This document shows positions 6,321 to 12,649 of a stretch of DNA of 12,649 nucleotides, piece by piece. Each line of letters opens with the position of its first letter. Positions within the stretch are counted from its first letter, which is position 1. The notes beneath the pieces are model-generated. The model was not told where the DNA came from. It did no database searches and was given only the letters and a program-made list of their open reading frames with translations. This DNA is from Planctomycetaceae bacterium (lineage in GTDB: Bacteria > Planctomycetota > Planctomycetia > Planctomycetales > Planctomycetaceae): positions 1 to 12,649 of the forward strand of contig CANJZR010000044.1 in assembly GCA_947479075.1 (NCBI GenBank). Direction: 5' to 3'. The position numbers were made by a program, and so were the translations under genes.

Positions 6321-7169
6321 TCAACGCTGTTTCTTCTGACATTGAGGGCAGTAAAACGTCGAACGCTGAGACTGCACAATGCGAAGGATTACCCCGCGAC
6401 CACAACTGGGACATTGCTCCCCTTCGCGGGCGTAGACGCGGTGGGCGTTCTGATAGCCGCCCGATTGGTTCAGAGCATTGCGGTAAGTCCCGTCGCCGAG
6501 CGTCGAGCCCTCATATTGAATGGCCGTCTGCAGTACTTCGAGCGTGTGCTGGGTGAGCAAGTCCACTTGTCCGGGACGCAGCCTATCCGCGGGCGTCTCG
6601 GGATGAATCCGGCACAGATGCAGAATCTCACTGGCATACAGGTTCCCGATTCCTGCCACTTTTGTCTGATCGAGCAACAACACTTTGATCGGTCGACTGG
6701 TCGCCCGACAGACCGCCTGCCAGTGACTCGCCGTCGCCACGAGAGCATCGGGGCCCAGGTAATCATGCCCGAAAAGCTGCTCGACTTCGTCGGGGCTGAA
6801 CAGTGACACTGTCCCCAGTCCGCGACGGTCCCAGAACCAGAGCGCCCGGGCGTGTGCTCCCTTCCCCAGCTTCCAGACGAGTCGCAGATGCTCTGGATCA
6901 GGCGGATCGGCGAGCAGCATTAACCCGGTCATCCGCGGTTCGATCACGAAGGCCGCCCCCGACTCCAGACGCAGCACAACACGTTTCGCCCGGCGGGTGA
7001 CCTCGACGATCTTTTGCCCGCTGACCTGACGGGCGATTGTCGGGAGACTCGGTCGAATCGTCAGCGGACGGCACGCGCAGGGACACGCCTCAAATGCCGT
7101 GATTGTCTGCCCCTCGACCGCAGAGCGAATCCCGCGGACCATCGTTTCGACTTCGGGCAATTCGGGCAT
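6321..7169 (-). CDS. mutM: Formamidopyrimidine-DNA glycosylase (Fpg/MutM)
   Basis: Bifunctional glycosylase and AP lyase that removes 8-oxoguanine and Fapy bases. 282 residues, slightly longer than E. coli Fpg. P2-E3 in PELPEVE is the catalytic N-terminus after Met removal. K62 (RRAKR) corresponds to the conserved lysine, M80 (RMTG) and R116 (DRRGLG) to two of the three void-filling residues, GIGNLYASEIL is the H2TH segment, and the C-terminal zinc finger is CPSC...CPQC with 17 residues between the pairs and QRSTFYC carrying the phosphate-binding arginine. The third void-filling residue, usually Phe, is Leu118. The start at 7169 is fixed by the required MPELPE. No Shine-Dalgarno is visible before it. 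Confidence 0.95.
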   Translation of the reverse strand: MPELPEVETMVRGIRSAVEGQTITAFEACPCACRPLTIRPSLPTIARQVSGQKIVEVTRRAKRVVLRLESGAAFVIEPRMTGLMLLADPPDPEHLRLVWKLGKGAHARALWFWDRRGLGTVSLFSPDEVEQLFGHDYLGPDALVATASHWQAVCRATSRPIKVLLLDQTKVAGIGNLYASEILHLCRIHPETPADRLRPGQVDLLTQHTLEVLQTAIQYEGSTLGDGTYRNALNQSGGYQNAHRVYAREGEQCPSCGRGVILRIVQSQRSTFYCPQCQKKQR

Positions 7170-7594
7170 CGGAGTGGTCGAAAGAGGAGTAAAATCTTGC
7201 GGGACACCAGGACCAGCTGCAGGCAGGACGACAACGATCCAGCCATCGGGAAGCCATAACCGCTATAACCGGTGCAAGTCGTCCTGCGAGCCAGAAAGCG
7301 GGAGGAGCAGCCCCCGACCACGCTGGTGACCGAATTGTATCGGCTGTGCCCAATCTTTCGACATCCGGCACGAAACCGTTCCGTCGGACCACCTTTCGGC
7401 AGAAAATTCTTGACGGCCAACAGCAGGACGACGATCCTAAGAGAAGTGGCTTTGTGCGCGATGAGGTCGCGTTGTTGAGTCATTGAGTCTGACTCCCGCT
7501 CACCGGGACGCAGGCATTCTCGCATTGGTCATCCGATCAGACGGCAGCTTTCAACACGGATCCCTCATCCGGTCGGCTTCCTGGAGTACAGATT
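7170..7594. other. Divergent intergenic region, mutM / DUF1598, with repeated 10-mer
   Basis: No gene can be supported here. A 154-codon minus-strand frame (7061-7525) runs into mutM and looks non-coding. The 10-mer gcaggacgac occurs at 7223-7232 and 7423-7432 in direct orientation and at 7278-7287 inverted; the two direct copies also share a nearby gatcc. TTGACG at 7410-7415 is a plausible -35 for the DUF1598 gene, but its -10 is weak (GATCCT). A cluster TTGAGTC / TTGAGTC / TGACTC lies at 7475-7495. Confidence 0.5.
7223..7287. repeat. 10-bp inverted repeat with structured interior
   Basis: gcaggacgac (7223-7232) and gtcgtcctgc (7278-7287) are perfect complements 45 bases apart. The interior has CGAT/ATCG and two direct copies of ataaccg. 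A third copy of the 10-mer lies at 7423-7432. It could be a paired regulator site or a folded RNA; no known riboswitch pattern is recognised. Confidence 0.45.
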
Positions 7595-9292
7595 ATGTTG
7601 GGACGAAACTCGGTCCGGTCGGTGAGTCACTGGCTTGCTCTGGGAGTTGTGTCGGCCTCAACGGCGTGGACCTGTGGTGACCTGTTCGCTGCCGACAAGG
7701 TGGACGAGCAGATCCAAGCCCACCTGACCGCAGGCGAGTTTGGCCCTGCCCTGAATCTCGCCCAGGCCATCGAGAACAACGCCGACCGCGATGTCGTCTT
7801 GAAACAGATTGCCCAGGCTCAAGCAGCGTCCGGCGAAACCAGTTCCGCCCGCCGAACACTGGGACGCATGACCGACCGCCGCCAGGCCACGACCGAAAAG
7901 GCCCAGCTGGGCGGGGGGTCGATGGCCGACTTCCAGCCACTGATCGACCTGATTCAGCAGGAAACCGAAGGCCCCTGGGATATCGATGAACCCGGGACCG
8001 GAACGATCAGCCAGTTCGAGGCCGGTGTTCGAGTCGACCCCAATGGCGTCCTCTACCGTCTGAGCAAAGAAGAACAGACCGGTCGTTTGGCTGCACTGGG
8101 GGTACAGGCCCGCACCGCCGACATCAATGAGGACATGAGCCGCCAGTCGGACCTGCGTATGGTCTCGCTGACACGCCTCGAAGCGGAAGTCAGCCGCCGC
8201 GTTGCTGCTGGTGAGCCGGTCGTCGAGTCGATGAAGAAGCTCGCCGGTCTGTCACAGATCAAATACGTCTTCGTCTATCCTGAATCGAACGAGATCGTCA
8301 TCGCTGGTCCCGCCGAAGGGTGGAAGTATGACGCCAACGGCGTGGCTGTCGGCTCCGCTTCCGGCAAGCCCGCGTTGCAGCTCGACGATCTCGTGACTGT
8401 GCTGCGGACCTTCTCGCCCGGTGCCCGCCAGATGTTCGGTTGCTCGATCGATCCTCGTCCGGAAGGACTGAAGGCCGTCAAGCAGTTCGTGACCGAATCG
8501 CAGAACGCCGGACCGCTGCCCGCTGGTGGAGCCAAGAGTTGGGCCAGCAAGCTCGGCAACAAGCTCGGCCGCCAGGACATTTCGATTTACGGTGTTCCGA
8601 GCAATTCACACGTCGCTCGCGTGATCCTCGAAGCCGACTATAAGATGAAGTTGATCGGGATCGGCAAGCTCGAAGGCGGATCGAATGTGCCCGACTACTT
8701 CGAGCTGACCCAGAAGCATCCCGAGTTCGCATCGAGCAGCGTGGAGGCTCTGCGCTGGTGGCTCTCGATGAAGTATGACGCCGTCCTGCACAGCCCTGAC
8801 CGGACTGCCTTCGAGATCGCTGGCTCGTCAGTCCAGTGCAAGTCGGAGAACGAGCACCTGAAAGAATCTGGTGAGCGAGTTCACACCGGCAAGGCGGAGC
8901 CGATCAACGACATGTTCGCCAAGAACTTCACTGAGCACTACAGCGAGCTGGCCGCCAAGGATCCAGTCTTCGCCGACCTGCAGTCGGTCTTCGACCTCGC
9001 TCTGGTGGCTGCTCTGATCGATCGCGAAGACCTCGACGGCAAGGCTCACTGGAACCGTGGTGCCTTCTCGCCAAACGGCACGTATCGAGTCGCCAGCTAC
9101 AACGTCCCTAAGACAGTCGACACGGTCGTGAATCACCGGGTCTACAAGGGAAAAGACGTTGTGGTCCAGGTGGCCGGTGGTGTGCGAGCCGATGTCGCCG
9201 CTGTCGTGACCGATGAGTCGCTGCAGAAAGAGTCGACCACAGCCACCAAGCCCGCCCTCCCCGAAGGACGCTGGTGGTGGGATGCGAAGTAG
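7595..9292 (+). CDS. Secreted DUF1598 domain protein
   Basis: 565 residues. The N-terminus (1-33) is a signal peptide ending near LFAADK. Residues about 36-90 (AHLTAGEFGPALNLAQAIENN, then a second AQAQAASGETSSARRTL helix pair) look like a short TPR-type helical repeat. The main domain from about 140 onward, with ISQFEAGVRVDPNGVLYRL, KYVFVYPESNEIVIAGPAEGW, DISIYGVPSNSHVARVILEADYKMKLIGIG and RWWLSMKYDAV, matches DUF1598 as I know it, a planctomycete family without known function. It ends GRWWWDAK. The ATG has GGAG eight bases upstream. Codons look strongly biased to C- and G-ending forms (aag, ctg, gtc, atc), which suggests high expression. A terminator follows 28 bases after the stop, so it is a single-gene unit. 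It is probably a periplasmic or cell-surface component. Confidence 0.82.
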   Translation: MLGRNSVRSVSHWLALGVVSASTAWTCGDLFAADKVDEQIQAHLTAGEFGPALNLAQAIENNADRDVVLKQIAQAQAASGETSSARRTLGRMTDRRQATTEKAQLGGGSMADFQPLIDLIQQETEGPWDIDEPGTGTISQFEAGVRVDPNGVLYRLSKEEQTGRLAALGVQARTADINEDMSRQSDLRMVSLTRLEAEVSRRVAAGEPVVESMKKLAGLSQIKYVFVYPESNEIVIAGPAEGWKYDANGVAVGSASGKPALQLDDLVTVLRTFSPGARQMFGCSIDPRPEGLKAVKQFVTESQNAGPLPAGGAKSWASKLGNKLGRQDISIYGVPSNSHVARVILEADYKMKLIGIGKLEGGSNVPDYFELTQKHPEFASSSVEALRWWLSMKYDAVLHSPDRTAFEIAGSSVQCKSENEHLKESGERVHTGKAEPINDMFAKNFTEHYSELAAKDPVFADLQSVFDLALVAALIDREDLDGKAHWNRGAFSPNGTYRVASYNVPKTVDTVVNHRVYKGKDVVVQVAGGVRADVAAVVTDESLQKESTTATKPALPEGRWWWDAK

Positions 9293-9319
9293 TCCTTCGC
9301 GACTCCATTGCTGAAACAC

Positions 9320-9349
9320 GAAACGCCTCGCCGCAAAGCGAGGCGTTTC
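9320..9349 (+). terminator. Rho-independent terminator of the DUF1598 gene
   Basis: 12-bp perfect stem gaaacgcctcgc / gcgaggcgtttc with a 6-base loop cgcaaa, followed by TCATTTG. It lies 28 bases after the stop codon of the upstream gene and before the ruvA promoter. Confidence 0.8.
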
Positions 9350-9390
9350 TCATTTGTCAGGCCCCCGAGAGGGCGAGCCGACGTTCTCTG

Positions 9391-9419
9391 CTGACAGCTT
9401 GTGGCGAACGGCTTACACT
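9391..9419 (+). promoter_or_regulatory. Sigma-70-type promoter of ruvA
   Basis: CTGACA (9391-9396), a 17-base spacer and TACACT (9414-9419) give a good housekeeping promoter. Transcription would start near 9426, about 44 bases before the ruvA ATG at 9470. This also argues against the in-frame upstream ATG at 9401, which would fall inside the promoter. Confidence 0.6.
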
Positions 9420-9469
9420 GCGACCGGGCGATAGTGAGTTGCCCGCTTCTCTCTGTGCACGGATGTCCG

Positions 9470-10096
9470 ATGATCACGCGAATTACGGGTAAACTGGTCT
9501 CCCTCAACGGCGTCGACGCCGGGATCGAAGTGGGAGCGTTCGAGTACGAGGTCGGCGTCCCTGACTTTGTCCGGAGACAGCTGCAATCTCAGATCGGCAA
9601 GGAGATCACCCTCCGCACCATCGAGTACCTCGACGGTAACCCGCAGAAGGGTCGTCTGGTACCGCGCATGATCGGATTCATGTCTGACGTCGAGAAGGAA
9701 TTCTTCGACATGATCTGCTCGGTCGACGGAATCGGCGTCAAGAAAGCTCTGAACGCCATGGTCCGCCCGGTCAGCGATGTCGCAGTGGCCATCGAAGAGC
9801 AGGATGTCAAAACACTCTCCGCACTCCCCGGCATCGGCCCGGCGATGGCCGAGCGAATCGTTGCCAAGCTGCGGCGTAAAATGGCCAAGTTCGCGCTGCT
9901 GATTGCCCGCGATCTCCCCGATTCCAGCGAACCGCAATCGACCGTGATGGCCGATGCCCTCGAAGCTCTGATCGCCCTCGGCCACTCCGCGACCGACGCT
10001 CGTGACCAGATCGAGAAGGTCATGAAGTCCAAGGGCAAATTCAAGGCGGTCGACGAGATCCTGCTCGAGGTCTATAACCAGAAACGAGACCGGTAA
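9470..10096 (+). CDS. ruvA: Holliday junction branch migration protein RuvA
   Basis: 208 residues; binds four-way DNA junctions as a tetramer and loads the RuvB motor. The N-terminal OB-fold domain (1-70) starts MITRITGKL; the two helix-hairpin-helix motifs are VDGIGVKKAL (about 84-94) and LPGIGPAMAERI (about 118-129); the C-terminal RuvB-binding three-helix domain (about 158-205) contains ADALEALIALGHSATDARDQI. The loop that carries the acidic pin (E55-D56 in E. coli) is about six residues longer here and reads LDGNPQKGRLVP (54-65), with basic residues. The start at ATG 9470 matches the family N-terminus, although its ribosome site is poor. ruvB and ruvC are not adjacent. It converges on the peptidase gene with 26 bases between. 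Confidence 0.93.
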   Translation: MITRITGKLVSLNGVDAGIEVGAFEYEVGVPDFVRRQLQSQIGKEITLRTIEYLDGNPQKGRLVPRMIGFMSDVEKEFFDMICSVDGIGVKKALNAMVRPVSDVAVAIEEQDVKTLSALPGIGPAMAERIVAKLRRKMAKFALLIARDLPDSSEPQSTVMADALEALIALGHSATDARDQIEKVMKSKGKFKAVDEILLEVYNQKRDR

Positions 10097-10122
10097 GGAT
10101 CTGAAGGTCCGCAGCCTCACAA

Positions 10123-11421
10123 CTACCGCTTCGGCATCAAATCGCGAATCGCCGCGAAACTGGCCCGCAATCCCGTCCGCAAAGTCGGCTCGGGATCCGG
10201 GAAGTACTTCGACGAGTGCAGTGACGGGGGGGCGACCTCCGACTTGCGATACTCGTCAAGTTTGGCCTGGGGAATCGTGCCCAGACGGAACATGAAAATC
10301 GGAACTCCGCCCGCTGCGAATTCGCCGAAGTCCTCGGCTCCCATCACTCGCTCGGCAGGAACCACGTTGTCGGACCCCAGTTCAGTGACGAATCCACCGA
10401 CCACGCGGTTGACCAGCCCCTCGTCGTTGAACACCGCAGAGGTTCCAATGTCAAACGTGACCTCCGGTTCCGGAGCCCGATAACTGGCCGCCACCGCCTT
10501 GGCCTTCCGCCTCACTGCATCCTGCAGATGCTTCCGCACCTCGGGTGTGTAGCTGCGGAGCGTCAGCTTCAAGTGGCAGGAATCGGGAATGATGTTGTGC
10601 TTGGTGCCGCCTCGAATTGCACCGACAGTCACGACCGCAGGCTGCAGAGGCGTGATCTCACGACTGACGATCGATTGCAGGTCGACGATCAGTTGGGCAG
10701 CCTGCAGGATGGGATCGATGCATGCGTCGGGCTTTGATCCGTGCCCGCCACGCCCCTTCATGATGATGTCACATGAGTCAGAGTTGGCCATCGAATACCC
10801 GGCCCGGTAGCCGACCTTACCCGCAGCCAGCTCGGCATCAACATGCAGGGCGAGCGCGAACTGCGGCTTGGGGAATCGAGTGTAGAGGCCATCACGCAGC
10901 ATCCCGACAGCCCCGTCGACCAGTTCCTCAGCGGGCTGCCCGATCAGCATCAATGTTCCCTGCCACTGGTCACGATGCGATGCCGAGTAGCGGGCCAGTG
11001 CGATCAGATTGGTCAGATGGATGTCATGCCCACAGGCATGCATGATCCCCACGGTCGCTCCTTCGGCGTTCTTGGTCGTGACTTTCGACGCATAGGGGAG
11101 GCCGGTCTCTTCAGTTACGGGAAGCGCATCGAGATCGCAGCGGAACATGACCGTCGGGCCATCTCCGTTCTTCAGGAGAGCCACCACACCGTGGCCACCC
11201 ACCTTCTTCGTGACCTCAAATCCGGCTTTCTTTAGTTCCTCTGCCAATCGGGCAGCGGTCTGCTCTTCCTGATTGGAGAGTTCCGGATGCGTGTGAAAAT
11301 GTTTGTAGACCTCGACCAGATCAGCGACATTCGTATCGAGCCAGGACTTGAGGTCATCCCCTCGCACCGAGGTTGCCCCCAGGAGAACCAGTAATCCCCA
11401 AACCATCATTCGTAAACGCAT
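10123..11421 (-). CDS. Secreted M20D-type metallopeptidase/amidohydrolase
   Basis: 432 residues from ATG 11421, chosen because it has AAGGGG eight bases upstream and begins a signal peptide (MRLRMMVWGLLVLLGATSV, cut near RG-DD at 20-22). The frame is open to 11487 but the extra residues are not signal-like. Family landmarks: HFHTHPELSNQE (41-52), FRCDLDALPVTEETGLPY (93-110), the metal-binding HACGHD (128-133), QPAEE (162-166) with the catalytic glutamate, ALHV (191-194), a GGHGSKP lid segment, and a final LHSSKYFPDPE with the last His ligand. This is the hippurate hydrolase / N-acyl-amino-acid amidohydrolase branch (M20D), expected to bind two metals and dimerise. The known enzymes are mostly cytoplasmic; this one is exported, so it probably trims peptides or acyl-amino acids in the periplasm. 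The substrate is not known. Confidence 0.9.
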   Translation of the reverse strand: MRLRMMVWGLLVLLGATSVRGDDLKSWLDTNVADLVEVYKHFHTHPELSNQEEQTAARLAEELKKAGFEVTKKVGGHGVVALLKNGDGPTVMFRCDLDALPVTEETGLPYASKVTTKNAEGATVGIMHACGHDIHLTNLIALARYSASHRDQWQGTLMLIGQPAEELVDGAVGMLRDGLYTRFPKPQFALALHVDAELAAGKVGYRAGYSMANSDSCDIIMKGRGGHGSKPDACIDPILQAAQLIVDLQSIVSREITPLQPAVVTVGAIRGGTKHNIIPDSCHLKLTLRSYTPEVRKHLQDAVRRKAKAVAASYRAPEPEVTFDIGTSAVFNDEGLVNRVVGGFVTELGSDNVVPAERVMGAEDFGEFAAGGVPIFMFRLGTIPQAKLDEYRKSEVAPPSLHSSKYFPDPEPTLRTGLRASFAAIRDLMPKR

Positions 11422-11482
11422 GCTACGGTCCCCTTTTGCTCTCTTTGGTTCGATCTTACAGCGACCAGATGAACTCGCGTTT

Positions 11483-11512
11483 CTCACTAACTCGAAGCGT
11501 CAGCGAGGGCGA
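11483..11512 (+). repeat. Planctomycete interspersed repeat, left copy
   Basis: 30-base arm containing cgaagcgtcagcgagggcga (11493-11512). It is the inverted partner of 11601-11630: the inner 20 bases are identical and the arm matches at 27 of 30. Its translation in one frame reads TNSKRQRGR, the signature of a short repeat widespread in planctomycete intergenic DNA. Confidence 0.8.
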
Positions 11513-11600
11513 ATGCAGGAGTGCCGAGTCTTCATGCTTCTCGTCGGTCGCTCGGCCGCAGCTGTTTCGGAGTCTATGCGATGTCACACTGACCTTCCCC

Positions 11601-11630
11601 TCGCCCTCGCTGACGCTTCGGGTTGGTAAG
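11601..11630 (-). repeat. Planctomycete interspersed repeat, right copy
   Basis: Inverted copy of 11483-11512, with 88 bases between the arms. On the minus strand it reads TNPKRQRGR. It lies about 55 bases past the rlmN stop, so the pair could fold into a long stem at the 3' end of the rlmN transcript. The spacer (11513-11600) shows nothing that I recognise. Confidence 0.8.
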
Positions 11631-11685
11631 CAGTCTCGCCACACGGCTCCCCGCTCGTGCAGGATCACGAACTTCACCTGCGATC

Positions 11686-12649
11686 TCAAGGCCGGGACGA
11701 TTCCGAGCTGCCCATCGCCCGCTTGCGGTTCTCATGCCGAACCAGTTGTCCGCAGGCGGCAGCGATATCCTGACCGAGCGAATAACGCAGTGTGGTATCG
11801 ATCCCCGCAGCTTTGAGCTGGGATGAGAACGCCTCGCGAGTGGGCTTGTCACTGCCGACCAGATGCGGCGACTCGTCAATCGGGTTATAGGGAATCAGAT
11901 TCACATGGACCCGCAGTCCACTCACCCAGTCACTTAACTCGCGCGCATCATCGAGTGAATCATTACGACCCGCCAGCATCAGATACTCGATCATGACCGG
12001 CGAACGGGTCAGGGCGTTGACCTCGCGGACCGCCTCCCGCAACTGGTCCAGCGGATAGGTTCGTGCCAACGGGATCAGCTGTTCGCGGACCTCCTGCCGG
12101 ACACTGTGCAAACTGAGAGCCAGATTTACCGTCGGGAAGCGGCGGACACACCGCACCATCGCATCGGCGACTCCGACCGAGGAGACCAGCAACTTCGTCG
12201 GCGGATGATGAAACAGATCCGGAGCGGTCAGCGACTCGATCGTCGTGTAGAGATTCTCTTCATTATGAAACGGTTCGCCCATCCCCATGAAGACAATGTT
12301 GCGGATCTTGCGACCTTCGCTGGCGAGTAGCTGCCCCGCGATCAGGAGCTGATCGAGGATCTCTGCGGATGACAGGTTCCGGGCGATTCCCATTTTTCCT
12401 GTCGCACAAAAATCACACGCTGCCGCACACCCGACCTGGCTCGAAACACACAACGCCGTCCGCCCCGAAGCGACTCGCAGGATCACCGACTCAATCAGCA
12501 TCCCCGTGGCTGTCTTCAGCAACAGCTTGGTGGCCCCGTCGATCTCGGAATCGCTGCGGTGATACAGCGACAGTGTGTGGAGCGAGAGGCGATCAGGAGC
12601 CGGGAAGCTGGCGAGCCCTTCTGCATCGGGAACGAAGTGCTTCAGCAGA
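11686..12649 (-). CDS. rlmN: Dual-specificity 23S rRNA A2503 / tRNA A37 methyltransferase RlmN (5' end outside window)
   Basis: Radical-SAM enzyme that methylates C2 of A2503 in 23S rRNA and of A37 in certain tRNAs. 320 codons are visible; the N-terminus lies right of base 12649, and the frame stays open to the edge (LLKHFVPDAEG... into DGATKLLLKTATG). Numbering from the first full codon, the cluster ligands are C74, C78 and C81 (CAAACDFC), preceded by C67 (CVSSQVGC), which corresponds to E. coli C118, and the methyl-carrying C299 (AAACGQL) corresponds to C355. FMGMGEPFHNEEN, NLALSLHS and HVNLIPYNP are further family blocks. Both catalytic cysteines are thus present. The A2503 C8-methylating relative Cfr is the alternative, but the chromosomal context and the SSQVGC pattern favour RlmN or an RlmN-like paralogue. 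Confidence 0.93.
   Translation of the reverse strand, partial: LLKHFVPDAEGLASFPAPDRLSLHTLSLYHRSDSEIDGATKLLLKTATGMLIESVILRVASGRTALCVSSQVGCAAACDFCATGKMGIARNLSSAEILDQLLIAGQLLASEGRKIRNIVFMGMGEPFHNEENLYTTIESLTAPDLFHHPPTKLLVSSVGVADAMVRCVRRFPTVNLALSLHSVRQEVREQLIPLARTYPLDQLREAVREVNALTRSPVMIEYLMLAGRNDSLDDARELSDWVSGLRVHVNLIPYNPIDESPHLVGSDKPTREAFSSQLKAAGIDTTLRYSLGQDIAAACGQLVRHENRKRAMGSSESSRP

Noticed and set aside
7061..7525. 154-codon minus-strand frame in the mutM upstream region
   Set aside because: It runs over 100 bases into mutM in another frame, is rich in Arg, Ser and Cys, has no domain and no good ribosome site.
9413..10120. 235-codon minus-strand frame opposite ruvA
   Set aside because: Mirror frame of ruvA; Asp/His/Leu-rich antisense composition and overlap with the ruvA promoter.
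11348..11816. Plus-strand frames of 93 and 147 codons across the repeat pair
   Set aside because: These are the usual spurious frames created by the interspersed repeat (KRQRG / SVSEG peptides) and overlap rlmN and the peptidase start.
1..12649. CRISPR array, tRNA/rRNA genes, IS ends, defence or biosynthetic cluster
   Set aside because: No regularly spaced repeats, no cloverleaf or rRNA segments, no transposase, and no nuclease or effector modules were seen on either strand.

Overview
The window looks like a piece of a planctomycete chromosome. This rests on a DUF1559 protein with a pseudopilin N-terminus and an H...DG C-terminal motif, a secreted DUF1598 protein (both families are typical of Planctomycetes), and an inverted pair of the short repeat whose translations read 'TNPKRQRG' or 'SLTLRVS' in many planctomycete genomes. 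Base composition is moderately GC-rich. No phage, IS, CRISPR or tRNA/rRNA signature was seen. All eleven longer genes are intact except the last, which runs off the right edge, and one further 58-codon gene was found by eye.

Layout from left to right. A cytoplasmic amidohydrolase (156-1418, -) lies downstream of a very small secreted-protein gene (1714-1890, -) that has its own ribosome site and terminator. After a 508-base divergent intergenic region comes a rightward cluster: pyrH (UMP kinase), a membrane-anchored DUF1499 protein and tsaE, the last two overlapping by ATGA. A perfect 17-bp inverted repeat separates this cluster from a leftward series: the DUF1559 protein (GTG start), a small secreted beta-rich protein, and mutM. 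A 425-base divergent region holding three copies of a 10-mer leads into the rightward DUF1598 gene, which ends in a clear terminator, followed by ruvA with a good promoter. ruvA converges on a secreted M20D-type metallopeptidase (-). Upstream of that is rlmN (-, 5' end outside the window), separated from it by the planctomycete repeat pair.

The genes do not form one pathway. pyrH, tsaE, mutM, ruvA and rlmN are housekeeping functions (pyrimidine nucleotide supply, tRNA t6A modification, base-excision repair, Holliday junction processing, rRNA/tRNA methylation) scattered among lineage-specific envelope or secreted proteins. I found no convincing new multi-gene system. The best leads are small: the unrecognised 58-aa gene, intergenic inverted repeats and a triple 10-mer, and atypical active-region sequences in RuvA (acidic-pin loop) and MutM (Phe to Leu in the void-filling triad).
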